Notes under the pieces: model-generated
What the model was told of the DNA's origin: nothing
Database searches by the model: none
What the model saw: only the letters and a program-made list of their open reading frames with translations
Translations under genes and position numbers: made by a program
Part shown: positions 47,601 to 59,579 of the stretch, piece by piece
How positions within the stretch are numbered: the stretch's first letter is position 1
Layout of the letters: each line of letters starts with the position of its first letter
NCBI GenBank assembly: GCA_001414345.1
Contig: LLCB01000197.1
Location: 47,829-111,828 of the forward strand
Origin: Hymenoscyphus infarciens
Taxonomy: Eukaryota > Ascomycota > Leotiomycetes > Helotiales > Helotiaceae
Length of the DNA stretch: 64,000 bases
Reading direction: 5' to 3'

Positions 47601-49003
47601 ACCTGGCAGGAGTCGTTCAGTCTTGTGAAGTATTTCCGAGGGTTTCAAACGGTATTCATCTGGTTTCATTACAGAAAATTGACAGCCCGAAACCTTGAAG
47701 AGGGTTTAAGGACGGGAAAACATTCCCTAATAGAGACAAGCGGCAAAGAAGAAGCCCCCTCAAGTGTGCTCAGGTGTGGTTCTGAATGTCTCTCTCGAGT
47801 ATCCTCACTAGAGTGCTTAGTTCATGTGGATGAGAGGAAGTGACGGGAGACACTCCAGGTTAACTCGAATGGCCTCCCCTCTCCATCTCAACTCAACTCA
47901 ACTCCCAAAACCTCGAAACAGGTCGACCCTTTGCGACCTCTCCACCTCGACCTTGGTCCAGACCAGTGTCGACGTGGAGGGGTCACTTTGTAATTTGTAA
48001 TTGCCGTTGGGGAAGGAAAGATTGCGGGGTTGACTTGGGGATGTTGGCCCACTTCGTTGTCGACATGCATTAGCGCGACTATAAACCTGCAGCTGGCTGC
48101 TGTTGGTTTCTTCAGCGCCACAACAAGAGTTGGTGATTTCTCTGAGGAGTGGCCTCTCACTTGGTGGCTTTCCAAAAATATAAAAATAAAATATAAAAAA
48201 AACCGGAAGCGTAGCTAGTCTCTTGAATCTCTTGCCCGGGCCACCAGGGTCTCTTGTTCCCTAGTCTTAGCTGCCGCACCTCTCGCTACAAGCTTGTGAA
48301 CATACAAATGCCCCCTTGGTCATAGGAATGCCTACTAAGAATCTGGGTTAAAGTTGCATTTCTGATGTAGAGATGAGTGAGAAACTTGCACCACTGCGTA
48401 TTTCTTCAGTCGAGGTTTCTTATTGTCCAACCCCTTTGGTGAATAACGACAACTGATGGTTTTTCACCCTGGCCAAGGATAGTAATAACCTGGAATTCGA
48501 AACTTGTCTTTCCCTAACTTTACTTAACTTTACTTAATTCATTCCAGTATCTCAGAAGCATTCAAAATTTGGGAATATTCAAATGAATAACTCGCTGCCT
48601 AGTGTTTCCCTCATTTTCATCACCACCTAAGCGATCCATGAAGCTAAGAGTGTGCTACAATGGCCTTTACAAGAAAGGTCTCAGCTATCTGCGCACCTGG
48701 GGACAGGATGCTTTGCTACGGGAAAAATGCGAATCATCAACCTAGGATAAAGCTCCACCCTCCTCTAGCTCTCTTTCCAGCAAGCAGAAAGTTGCAGCTA
48801 TAAACAAATTAGCAAATTAGCTTTGGTCACAAAAAACATGACAGAATAAAATTGTAGAAAGATAAAGCTTTTCATTAGCCAGCTTCCTCAAGCACCAAAC
48901 TATATAAACCTACAGAAAACACATCCCATCCGGCCTCAACGCCAGCAGCCATACATTCCAAAAAAAAAGTACACCCACGAAGTAGTGGTGGAAGGTAAGG
49001 CTC
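44677..49003. other. 4.3-kb interval without a supported gene
   Basis: The proximal 500 bp is probably the promoter and leader of the zinc-cluster gene. The remainder has only short frames without recognisable domains. It includes a (GTCCAA)n repeat near 47471 and a run of A near 48961. No RNA gene was recognised. Confidence 0.45.
47471..47497. repeat. (GTCCAA)n hexamer repeat
   Basis: About four and a half exact GTCCAA units in a row. The length is a multiple of three, and a plus-strand frame reads it as alternating Ser-Pro, but that frame has no other support. Confidence 0.8.
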
Positions 49004-50718
49004 CTATTTCTTATCCCCAAACTTCTGATGAATGGCCCTAATCTGCTCCTCCACATTAACATTTTGCATCATATCCAATCTTCGATCTCCCTTCTCAACC
49101 GGAGTACCGTCATATCCCGTAGCAGCTTTCTTCCTCCTCGCTACCTCCTCTTCGGAAACATATTGTCCGGTGACGCCATCAAACAAATCAGAACGCTGGG
49201 ATGCCAACCGCTTAAGGTTATTAGCAACATCCTGAGTGGATAAGTTGGTTGTTGCGTAACGCGAATCGGCTTTCGCCTTTTGTTCTTTCCAACGAGGGTC
49301 GAGAAGTTCGACTAGTGGTGGAAAATGTTAGCTGGTTGTGTTCGTACACTTTCAGGGGGGAATGCCTACTTCGCATATGCTCTCCCAGCTCGTCGGCTGG
49401 CATTTGCTGTTTACAATTTGGACACAACACCATATTCTGCTTGTTGGCGGCACGGGCTGCTGCCCTAGGTACGTAATTCTCCTTGATCTTCATTGGAGCT
49501 GCTCCTCCCTTTGCTTCTGCCTGTGCTGCTTGTGTACGTTTTCGAGCTTCAGTTCGTTCCCGGATACGCTCCTCTTCTTCCTCATCTTCGGCGTTTCTCG
49601 CACGCGAGTTCTGATAGGCGGGTTGCGGTGTTGGTACTGGAGGAGGTGCCATTTGCTGTGGCTGTTGTGGGTATGATCCATAGTAATCTGTATCTTCTGG
49701 CATGGCTTCCTCGATTCGCATATTGTGGGAATTGATAGACATCATAGCCTTCTGGTCCAAGGAAGCAAATTGCAACTCGGACAACGATGTGGGAGGTGGA
49801 AGATTCGTCTGATCATCAGCTTCTGTGAACAAAACCGTCTCCACAACCACAAAGTCATGCCAATCGATTTGCGCATATGACAATTTCTCCTTTTCTGCTT
49901 CCTCCTCCTTCTTTTGCTTCTGCTCATCTTGAAATTTGAACCATTCCGCCCGTTGCTTCGCCCTGGCCAAACAATTGAATTTGTCGCCCACATTGGCCTG
50001 TAACTCTCTCATCCTCTCCTGCTGTGCTTTCCCTCCTTCGCCATCAATACCACCGGCCCGTAATAGCGCGGTGTATTGGTCGATCAATCTCTGGAAGAAA
50101 TTGTGTAAACTGTGATTTGGTCGTAAGAAGTCGAATTGGTAATTCCCCGTCTCCCTCTGTGAGAGGGCAGTCATAAACTGTCTTCCATTCTTCGCCACAA
50201 ATAGTGCCGTCAATCGAACAACCTCTAAATCTTGCGCGCTGATGTTCGGCATTCGTGCAGAGAAATGGAACTCTGGGGGCTCAGGTGGACCTTTTGGCTT
50301 CTCTGCCTCCGCTTCAACCTCTCCTGCTCGACCAGCTGCTACAGCTGTACCTCTTCCTTCCTTGATCTCACTGAGTCGCCATAGATAGTATGCATTATAT
50401 GAATCGTTCGGGCTGAGGAAGGAGAATTTGGGGTTGTGTTTTTCTTTCTCGCGGATACGGTCTATGGATATTAGCTACTTTGCGCCTAGGTGGGGAAAGG
50501 CGCGTATCTACCTTCGAATACTATTCCGTTTCGCGCAACATAACCTGCGGTTTTCTCTAGAATGGCTGGGGAGATGTTAGCTAATCTGTGATGGTCAACA
50601 AAAAGGCTGGATGCGACGTACCTTTGATTTCTTTTGGCGGAAGCACAACACCCTGGGGTGCCTTGATCTCTTCAAGGCCTCCCATGGCGACGTCGCCATT
50701 TGTAGCTGATGGAGCCAT
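49004..50718 (-). CDS. SF3A1: Splicing factor 3a subunit 1 (Prp21/SF3A1)
   Basis: Four exons (50718-50622, 50565-50512, 50461-49370, 49311-49004) give 516 residues. The first SURP module starts near residue 33 (AILEKTAGYVARNG) and is followed by FLSPNDSYNAYYLWRL. The second SURP starts near 121 (NISAQDLEVVRLTALFVAKNG) with FDFLRPNHSLHNFF. A Gln/Lys/Glu-rich linker follows, then PRP21-type sequence with DWHDFVVVETVLF. A CPNC...H element (Cys397, Cys400, His412) precedes the conserved DPRWKEQKAKADSRYATTN, which is formed only after splicing at 49369-49312. Unlike human SF3A1, no ubiquitin-like domain follows; the protein ends soon after EEQIRAIHQKFGDKK. It is a core U2 snRNP protein required for pre-spliceosome assembly. 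Introns 1 and 2 interrupt the first SURP. Confidence 0.93.
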
Positions 50719-51282
50719 GATGGGTATTAGGTTGAGAAGAACGAGGGGTGAGGGTTGATGCGCAATCGCTCCAGAATATCGAGTCAAGCTAAAATTCAGC
50801 CTTGTGCAGGAAGTGACCAATCAGAACGCGAGCCTTGTTGCCTCAAAATCAAATTTATCTCGAGAGAATTGTGGAAGGTACAGATTTTTCTCAATAGCCG
50901 CCTAAAGAATAGTCTTCATTATTAAGTCTATCTTTTTAATTCAGAAAACCATGGCCAGGATTAAGCGCCCAAACCAGGAATATGGTGAAGCCCTCCTGGG
51001 AGGCAATCACAACTTGAGCAGAATAAATTCACCTGCCATTTCCTCCAATCGTTGAAAAAATCGGCATGAGCGGTGGAGCAACATCTTTTAATCATCACAT
51101 GATTTCATGGAAATATCAAGGTTAATGGTTTCTGGTAGTTTGAAATTGTAGATTGCTGTCCTTCATGAATGCAATGCATATCTGTAACGCCTCGAGGTTT
51201 ATTTTACACTCGATGTCCAGTCATAACCCCCAGAAAAACATTTGCACGCCATAACCTTAATTACATTGCCGTTTCAATGCAT
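50719..51282. other. Intergenic, SF3A1 promoter and uS4 3' flank
   Basis: Contains a CCAAT element (near 50817, plus strand) about 100 bp upstream of the SF3A1 start. No gene recognised. Confidence 0.45.
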
Positions 51283-52089
51283 TTACTCGTCATCTTCTTC
51301 CTCATCATCACCACCATCCTTCTTCTCAGCGGCCTTGGCCTTCTTGCGGCGAACACGACCAGGACGTCCACCTCCGAATGGCGAGCTAAGGGCGAAATCG
51401 ATGTGCTTTTGGGAATCGAGACGTACGACGAAAGATGGGACGTTGACAATCTGCTTTCCAACACGGATATGTCTTTGACGGATGAGAACACGGGCGTGGT
51501 GGATAGACTTGGCGAGACCGAGCTTGTAGACACAAGTTTGTAGACGACGCTCCAAGAAATCCTCAATCTTCAAGGCCAAGACGTAATCGAGCTTCATGCG
51601 GGACTCGTCAAGGACACCGACACGGACGAGACGACGAATGAGCGCATTTCCTTCGAAGAGTCTCTTTGGGTCCTTCTCGTCGAGGGTAAGAAGTTGACTG
51701 CCATTACATCAGCTTCCTGATCTCCAATCTCCTCCATGTTATATCCCCCTTGTGTGTACATACCGGGCGGCACGACGAATCTTAGAGAGGGTAAGCTGGA
51801 CTCTCCAGACCTCACGCTTGTTGCGGAGACCGTACTCTCCAACGAGCTTCAATTCGGAGTCCCTGTAAGGGTATAATCAGTGACATGAACAGAGACAAGC
51901 TCATATACAGTGGTCCACTTACAAACGAGCACTCTCGAATGCTACGAGAAGTTAGCATAATTCGATCGCGATAAGTGGAAATTCGGCGCATAGCAGAATT
52001 TGGCCTCCATTGAGATGGCACAAAGGGAGTCGCTATAACTCACGTCTTCTTGGGACCTTGTAGGTCTTGGAGTATGATCTCGGAGCCAT
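51283..52089 (-). CDS. RPS9: 40S ribosomal protein uS4 (RPS9)
   Basis: Four exons (52089-52044, 51941-51923, 51862-51764, 51697-51283) give 192 residues, the normal size. The start reads [16 protein letters not shown] and the second exon is only 19 bp (FESARL). Then come [16 protein letters not shown] and [17 protein letters not shown]. The S4 RNA-binding domain covers about residues 107-170 ([30 protein letters not shown]). The C-terminal tail is Lys-rich, then acidic, as in other fungi. uS4 binds the 5' domain of 18S rRNA early in 40S assembly and helps keep decoding accurate. All introns are 60-102 bp. It is divergently oriented to eL21. Confidence 0.97.
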
Positions 52090-52796
52090 GTTGAGGTATG
52101 GGCGAGGTTGTCGAAGGTTGTTGTTGAGATCAAGAGGTCAAGTCTTGAAAAGTTTGGGATATTCAATTGTGGTGCGGGTACGGAGTGGAAAAAGCCTTGG
52201 CAGTAGCTCGGCTGGAAAAGCGGCAATCCAGACTTGCCTCAGCTCCAATAGAACAGTTACAAGGCTTTATTTCTCAAGAGCTATAAATAATGAATTCAAC
52301 CTTGCAAGCGTGGATGCTTAATGTTTTTTATTCATTCCAGAAGAAAGGCATAGTATGATTTAAATTTTTTGCAGAGGTTCAGGAGGCCACCGGTTGGATG
52401 TCCCATTTGCCTAGATTGAGGGTTTCGTAAGTAGCATGCACACTTTTCTCCCCTAAACGTTCGAGCAAAATTGAGAGAATTGGCTCAATTGTCCTATACG
52501 AATAGGATAATTGAAAAAGTGTCAAGTTCGTTCTCCCAGAAGTGTTGTAACAATTATAGAACGGAAATCCTGCAGCCCTCGTAGGGTCTTGTTTCCATAC
52601 GGATCTAGTGCCGCTTTGTAAAAAGTAAAAAGAAGCGATTAGGGCTCGCAAGTCACGTGGGATAGGAATATCCTCCGCACAAGTTTGCCAGAGAAAATTA
52701 AGGTCAAAAGACTATCAAAAGCCTCAACTTTCAACCTTCGACAACCACCCTCTCGACAAACTCGTTTTTAAGGGTTCTCCGCGCCATTTACTAGTC
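52090..52796. promoter_or_regulatory. Shared divergent promoter of uS4 and eL21
   Basis: The 707 bp between the two start codons serves both ribosomal protein genes. Within it, TTAGGGCT (52639-52646; reverse AGCCCTAA) resembles a Tbf1/telomere-repeat-type site. AGTCACG (52651-52657) matches the core of the fungal HomolD box and overlaps a CACGTG E-box (52654-52659). Such sites are known in ribosomal protein promoters of yeasts outside the Saccharomyces Rap1 system. Their tight grouping, about 140 bp upstream of the eL21 start, supports use, but function is inferred. Confidence 0.5.
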
Positions 52797-53568
52797 ATGG
52801 GTCACCCCGCAGTAAGCTTCTAAATCTACTCAAAGCTATGCCGAAATTTTCTGAACCATAGCTAACAAAATCTAGGGTCTTCGCGCCGGTACTCGGGTAC
52901 GTTATCTGCGAATACCTTCTTGAAGGTCGCAAAATGCCTATTCATATGGCCCATACTAATCGATTGATAGTATGCCTTCTCTCGGGATTTCCGTAAGAAG
53001 GGTATGATCAACTTGTCAACCTACCTCAGACAATACAAGTAAGCACCACGAATGCGCAAACCTCGAAAGCAGGCGCTAATATCGCATAGGGTTGGAGACA
53101 TTGTTGATATCAAGGCAAACGGTGCCGTCCAAAAGGGGTGAGTCAATTCCCAACCGCCGACCGCAATTATACGAACGATGCGAAAGAATTGAGGGCTGGT
53201 AGATGGATATAGGGAATGGGGCTGATATTGAATATAGTATGCCACACAAGGTTTACCACGGAAAGACTGGAGTCGTCTACAACGTCACCAAGAGCGCAGT
53301 CGGCGTCATCATCTACAAGAAGGTCAAGCACCGTTACATCGAGAAGCGCGTCAACCTCCGTGTCGAGCACGTTTCCCTTTCCCGATCGCGAGAGGAGTTC
53401 GTCCGACGAGTCAAGGCAAACGCCGAGTTGAAGAAGAAGGCAAAGACCGAGGGTACACACATCCACTTGAAGAGACAACCAGCCATGCCACGAGAGTCGA
53501 GAACCATCTCCATGAAGGACAACGTACCAGAGACCGTCGTACCAATCGCATACGAGACCACCATCTAA
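52797..53568 (+). CDS. RPL21: 60S ribosomal protein eL21 (RPL21)
   Basis: Five exons (52797-52811, 52876-52896, 52971-53038, 53090-53137, 53238-53568) join to 160 residues, exactly the yeast length. The first two exons are 15 and 21 bp and encode MGHPA and GLRAGTR. Then come YAFSRDFRKKGMINLSTYL, VGDIVDIKANGAVQKG, and MPHKVYHGKTGVVYNVT. The C-terminal PAMPRESRTISMKDNVPET is typical of the family. Introns are 64, 74, 51 and 100 bp. eL21 sits in the large subunit near the 5S rRNA region. The extreme fragmentation of the 5' end makes automated models prone to error. Confidence 0.96.
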
Positions 53569-55299
53569 GCTTTCGACATGGGGGATTTGCTTGGGTTTCT
53601 TTGGGGTTGGGGAATATTGATCATGATGGATGGAGGTTTTAGCATTGCATGATACATTCGGACTTTGTGCATTATTCTCAAGGAAAATGAGAGCTGAATT
53701 CACCACCAAAAGATTATTTTGCTGTTTGTGACGAGATACCGAATGTCAAAATTCTAATGATGACTTTTTTCCCCAGTCCAATTTGTGTTTTTTGGATATG
53801 ATATCGCTTCTGGGTATTGCCCATATTCACAGGGAACGCCAAGCCCTCGAAAGTACCCGTGGGGGTTCTTGGTTTTGAGAAACGGGGAGTTTCGATTTTT
53901 CGTCATTGCAAGTTAGCAAAACCTAGATTGAACTGTAGATCAAGCGATCCCTTGCCATACAAGAAGCCATCGAGGGCTATTTACCTCCTCTTTTCAATTT
54001 CGAGTTTTCAATATCATTTTTACCTGCTATCATTTCTTGATTTGTTCACAAATCACTCTGCGTATGCCTTCAGTTCTCCCATCAAGTCTAAAAACCTTTC
54101 AACCCTGAATTGTGCCAGCAAAACCCTTTTCATCCTCCCAAACTCTTCACATAATTGATCTCCATTGCCCTTGTTATTCTCATGTTGTAATTTTCGATGA
54201 AGATTGAACACCCTCCAGCCATTGAACTTTCAATCACACCTTTTTGCTACCTGCTGTACGTTCTCTGTACACCCATTTAGAGAAATTGTGCTAGATTGCC
54301 TGATCAATTAAGTTATTGTTTCAGGGGACTTGGGTTATTGAATCTCAAATATACTGGACAGCCTGGAATCAATTTGTTTGTTCGAGGCTGTTCAGTATAT
54401 TTTTTAGAGCCATAACAAACATTGGAACAACCTTCCTAAGGAGATAGGGAAATGGGCATAGCCTACTTATAGGTGCTACTTGTCTAAAAGTTACTTACTC
54501 GCGTTTGTGGAAGCGATTGGGCACGACATCCTGATATTATATTGTGCTATCGATGCGGAAAGCTCGTCTAACATTGACGAGACTACACTACTAGCTGTCA
54601 AGGATTATTGATGGGTGGGTACATGAGAGGATTATATGGCTGTCAGTTCTTCAAATGGTAGATCAGTTCCTGGAGAGTACACGAAAAATCAAACAAAATC
54701 CAGCAGAGGTGATCCTCCTCGGAACTTTATTTGAATCATAACTTCTTCTATTCCATCTACTTCCTCATCTGTAACCAAAGGGGAGTTGTTTCTTGGTAGA
54801 GACTGGATGACGAGAGTGAACAAAGAAGAAAAGTTTCTAATCTAAGTAAGGCGTTGAAGAATAACCTTAGGGAACTTCAGGGTGGGAAGAGATCGAAAGT
54901 TTCAGGCCATTGGCTTGGTATATTATCCAAGTGAGATTATCATGAAATGTTACTTTTTGTATCCTGCTGAGGGTTTGATTCTTGAGAAGCCCACGGGTTT
55001 GAAATGAGACCTTATGAGTGAGTGGCCGTGGGGAGACTTAATAGACAATGGTTCTACGACTTTGGAAATTGGAAAACATAAGCTGGAGCCTGGAGGTCAA
55101 ACCTCCTATTTCTCCGAAGTTCTATCAGATGAGTGAGCTTCCATGGAGAAGGCGAGGGGGCTTCAGGATGGGATTGGAAGGCTGGTGATTGATATAAGCG
55201 ACCATGGGATTTTTCTTGAGAAGGATTTTATGGAAAGGGGTACTGAAGAGAGAGAAGAAGATAAGAGATAGATTGATAAAAGAGAGAGGAGAATTGAGA
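53569..55299. other. Non-coding interval
   Basis: Pyrimidine-rich 3' flank of eL21 is followed by normal sequence without recognisable genes or RNAs. An inverted-repeat-like pair occurs near 54345-54400 (ATACTGGACAGCCT and the reversed AGGCTGTTCAGTAT). Confidence 0.45.
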
Positions 55300-57020
55300 A
55301 CGCAGTTGAGAGTTGATAGTTATGATAACAGAGGAGGTCTAAAGAAAGAAGGTTCTTTAATTAAACCCCTTTTATATTAGATGAGTAAGCAAAACGAAGT
55401 AAGCATTTAAAATTCCCTAGGTGCTTTTGCGAAGAGCTACTAATTTAATAAGAGATTAAATGGGAAGGAATCGAGTTCCTTCCTTGCTATAAAGACTTGG
55501 TATATATACACCAGATAAATAATCTAAAGATCTAGTAATAATAATAAAAACTTATAAGTAATATACTTCTAAAGGAAAAGAAATAGTTCTATAAGATTCA
55601 GCTGTTTATATCGAAGAAGCGACTATACTCGAAACTAAAATCGTAATCCGCTTTAAGTATAACCTTAACGTATAAATAACTTTATAGAGAACTGTGTTTT
55701 TGAATCGCGAAGGTTTACTATAACCTCTACTTATAACTTGCCCTAGAATACTATTAGAGCTTAGAGAAAGATTTTCAAGAGGATAGTCCTAGATCGATCA
55801 AGTTCGAGAGTGGCTCGACAAGAAGAAAGCACTTTCGACGAATAGGAATCAAAGATGCTTTAGAAAGGCCGGTTGATTCTAGCGACATAATATTAGATAG
55901 AGTAGTGGAAAAAGCAAAAGGCACAATTGGAACAAGGGGCAAGGACACTGAAGCGAACCATAGTATAAGAACCGAAGGATAAGAAGGGGTTGGCGAGCAC
56001 TTATTAGATGTACGTTGGTTTGAAAGTACGACTCTTTGGAATATTTGAGATTTGAATGAGTAATAAAGATTAGACTTGTATCCTCGTTCCGTCACTTGTA
56101 CCGCTCAATACTTGTAGCACTTGGGATGATAATAATATAGAAGCATGGTTCAGCTAATCGGCCCTGTCCGTTCCCTTATCTATGTTCCTTTAGGAGTGAA
56201 ATACAACCTAGTATGGCGAATTTGGAATTGCTGATGGGTTCTTGACAAACCTAGAGGTGCTGTAATAATCAATATTTATAGAGTGAAAACAGAGTATAAC
56301 TAGAGAGGTCCCTGCTCTACGAAAGTAAGCTAAGTGTTCTAAATACTCTAATAAGAGTTTAAAACCTAACTAGTAAGCTAGGTAGAGATCAAAAGTGGAT
56401 TTAGAGAATAGTACGAGAGTAAGCTTTATTACTTTAAAAAGTTATAAAGATTAATAAGTTATTATATATTCTCTTTTAAGGAATAGTTAGTACTCTCTAA
56501 ATCTAGGAATAGTCTTATATTATAGAATAACCTAGTTTCTTTCTTTACTCTTCGCTATTCTTATACTTCTATAAAATCAGCTCTCTTTTAAAGATAAGTA
56601 ATAAAATCAGCTAAATTAGAAAAAGTTTACTCTCTTATATATATATCTCTATATATACTCGTTTAAATATTCCTTAATTCTTTATTCTTAAGAAGATTTA
56701 AGAAGAACCTATCTACTCTATCTATTTAGAAGAAAGAAGAAAGAAGAAGAGAGTAATAAAAAGTAGGAATTTGAAATTTGAAATTTAAAACAATTCTTAT
56801 TTTAATTACTCTAAAAGACTAAAACTCTAAGCTTTTTATAGGTTATAGGCTCTTTACTCTCTTTACTCTAGTAGAATATTATTACTTTTTGATACTAATT
56901 AGCTACTTAAAACTTCTTTGTAAAACTCTGGCCAGGGCCCCGTTTAGGCTATATTCCGTGTAGTACGGAACCATCTGAACAGAGGGGAGCTTTGCTTTCG
57001 TAGGGCTGGTGATATTTGCG
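55300..57020. repeat. AT-rich, moderately RIP-like transposon debris
   Basis: TA-rich sequence with scarce CA/TG especially at 55500-55700 and 56290-56900, and no coding frames. A plus-strand stretch near 55770-56000 is less affected. No element ends were identified, so the origin as transposon debris is inferred from composition. Confidence 0.5.
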
Positions 57021-57243
57021 GGGTGTATAATAAAGGGACAAACATTCAGATCCTTATCGCCACGCCTCGCGAACTACCGCCTCACCATCTACCGCATAAC
57101 CATCAATTAATCTACCCCACCGTTGCCTTAGAATCAGCTACTCTCTCTTTCGTCTCTTCGGCTCAAATTTGGAAAGCGCCACCATTGTCGCAGCTTTCGG
57201 CTCCTTGTTTGATAAGAGGCCATAAGCTGATATGAAAGGGTTT

Positions 57244-58557
57244 TCATCTGTACGCAAGCCCGCAGAATGTCCCAGCCACCCATATATATGAGTCCACCGG
57301 CGTTGCCGGAGCGCGGTGAGTCAGAGACCGGTATTTTTCAATCTTACCGCCGCTTCTTGTCTTATCCGTTCGTACCCAAGCGAAAGGCGAGCCTATTTCA
57401 AGCAAGCAACCTAACCTGGCAGCTTCAATGGGGCCTTCGGAGACGTATACTAAGATTCGGTCTTGAAGCTCGACTGGAAGCCTTTGAAGCCGAGTAGGTG
57501 GCGGAGGAGGGTATGCAAATGCTAAAGCCTGGAGAAGTAATTCTATGGCAGACAACGGCGGAGCATCGACACCGTTCAAGAGCGGGGCTGGCGCAGTGTG
57601 CTCGAGCTTGCCGTGACCATCACTGCGACATAACACAATATCTCGTCCAGAAAAGAGTAGATAAGTGTTGCGGAGTCCTGTCTGGACGCCTTCCTGTTTG
57701 TGGTCCACAAGCACCTTCCTTACCATTGTCAAGGCATGTTCTAAATTTTCATCTAAAACGACTGTGATACGTCCTAATCGGGTCCAACTGTTCTGGAACG
57801 GCTCCCAGGGCGGCAAATCATCTATGTCAACGAAGGCTCCTTGTCCACTTTGCCCAGTTTGTGACAAGTGTAGCCAACGCGATGCCTGCTCAACAACGGC
57901 GAAATCCAGCATCGCAATACTTATAACGGCACGGAAGAATTTCTGCAAAATTATGGTGGCGTAGGGTCGTCTCAAAATGTGGCGCCATTCGTGGTTGAGA
58001 TCTGATAGAATGCGTGTTACAAAAGCCGCTGTTCGTAAGGACACTGGATGGCCTGGTGTCCAATGTGGCCGAGGGAACGCCAGGGAGTTTAGAGTTGGTG
58101 TCAATGGTAATTCGAATGGCGTGAAATTGTCGATGGCCACGAAATTTTGGTGTCTGAAGCTCTCCAACGGTAGCTCCAGGCCACGGGAGGGCTCTAAGAT
58201 ATGAAGCATATCCGCATCAAGGTCGAATGTGTAGGTTATTGACCAGGTTGAGCGCTTATCGCCAAACGGTACCACTACGTCGTCCTTTAGACTCCAGTTG
58301 GCACGGATGCCTTGATTTAAGGCATTGAAAGTCGCCGCTGCTCTTGATTAGCTTCAATAACAATCGGGGGGTTCGCATAATCTACCTTTTTTCCTGCCTT
58401 TTAAAAGCCTGGAGAAGAGCTCGGTGGCTGCAGCTATTTCAACTCTCCGACTTGGACACGAGTAAACGAGACCTGTGATGTATGTGAACAATTAGGGCTG
58501 GGCAAACGTAGCGTTAGACCCTATACCTTCAGCGGTTATTTGAAACAATGTGGACAT
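57244..58557 (-). CDS. F-box-like fungal protein, disturbed 5' part
   Basis: Exon 1, 58557-58527 (MSTLFQITAE), and exon 2 from 58472 (LVYSCPSRRVEIAAATELF) splice cleanly across a 54-bp intron. The main frame is open from 58310 to 57244 (GIRANWSLKDDVVVPFGDK to GLAYR). It contains an F-box-like LPVELQDRILVYVSEGP in the C-terminal third. Two models link exon 2 to the main frame. An intron at 58385-58311 (GTAGAT donor, AAG acceptor) gives an intact 394-residue protein. Alternatively the skipped stretch is coding: another frame there reads VDYANPPIVIEANQEQRRL, which looks like part of the family. In that case two one-base changes, at a run of six A (minus strand, 58387-58392) and near 58321, break the gene. 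The family is uncharacterised. Confidence 0.65.
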
Positions 58558-59579
58558 AGCTATAGTAAGGATTGTACATATAGATTGATCTTGATGTGAA
58601 AAGGAATAGAAACTACAGGGCATAAAAGACGCCGAAGCAGGCCCATGCGTCGGTGGCCTTGAGCGCTTTGAGTAAGCGCCTAAGCGCTACAACCGAGGCT
58701 GCCGACATGCTATACTTGAAGCCGCTGAGGAATTATCTCTATCAGTTATCCTTGCACTTTACGTGATTTAGTAGAACGCGGTTCTAACCTTATATTTCTA
58801 GGTACGATTATTTAGGCTACGTTTTCTAGTTAGTAGAGGCTATAGATAAAGTAAGCTAGCTACGATATCTCGCTCTACTAACTATATAGCTATAACTCTA
58901 TAGAGAAGTTATTATAACTCTATAAAATAATAACTTTTTATTTTTATTAATTAATATAATATATCTATAAAGACTATATATTACGATATATTATCTCTTT
59001 TAAAAATTATAAAGCGTTATTATTTACTAGAGTTAGAATTAGATTAAGTTATATATAGATATTATAATAAATATAAGTCTAACTTAGTATATAGAGCTTT
59101 ATTAACCGTAGTATTATAATAGCGACTATAGTAATTTATAAGATTATAATAGATTATAATAAGTTAAGAGTAGTTCTTATATATAAGTTAAATATTTAAT
59201 AAGTTATAGCTTAAATAATCGATTCTATATTTCTAGCTCTAATATAACTAAATAATTAAATTATTATCTTATTCTTTAAACTCTACTAAAGTATATAATA
59301 ATATAGAAACTTAATAATAATTTACTTATAATCTTATATTTAAAAAGCTTTACTAAAAAAATAATTATTTCCGATCTTATATTATCTAATATTTCTAGAG
59401 AAAAAGAACGCTATTATATATAAGAGTTTATATACTTATAACTTTATAATCTTCTTTCTTTATAGTTATTCTCTTTAGTCTCTTAATACTTCTACTTTAT
59501 AGATTTATATCTTATATAAAATATAATCTAATCTCTTTATAAATTATCTTTACTACTCTCGCTATAAATCCTATTAGTA

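Noticed and set aside
53167..53709. 180-codon minus-strand frame over eL21
   Set aside because: It lies opposite the last exon of eL21, so it is a shadow.
57267..58204. Several plus-strand frames at 57.2-58.2 kb
   Set aside because: All are antisense to the long F-box-like coding frame and show no domain content.
41703..58557. Secondary-metabolite cluster
   Set aside because: A zinc-cluster regulator is present, but no polyketide synthase, peptide synthetase, terpene cyclase or tailoring enzyme is near it.
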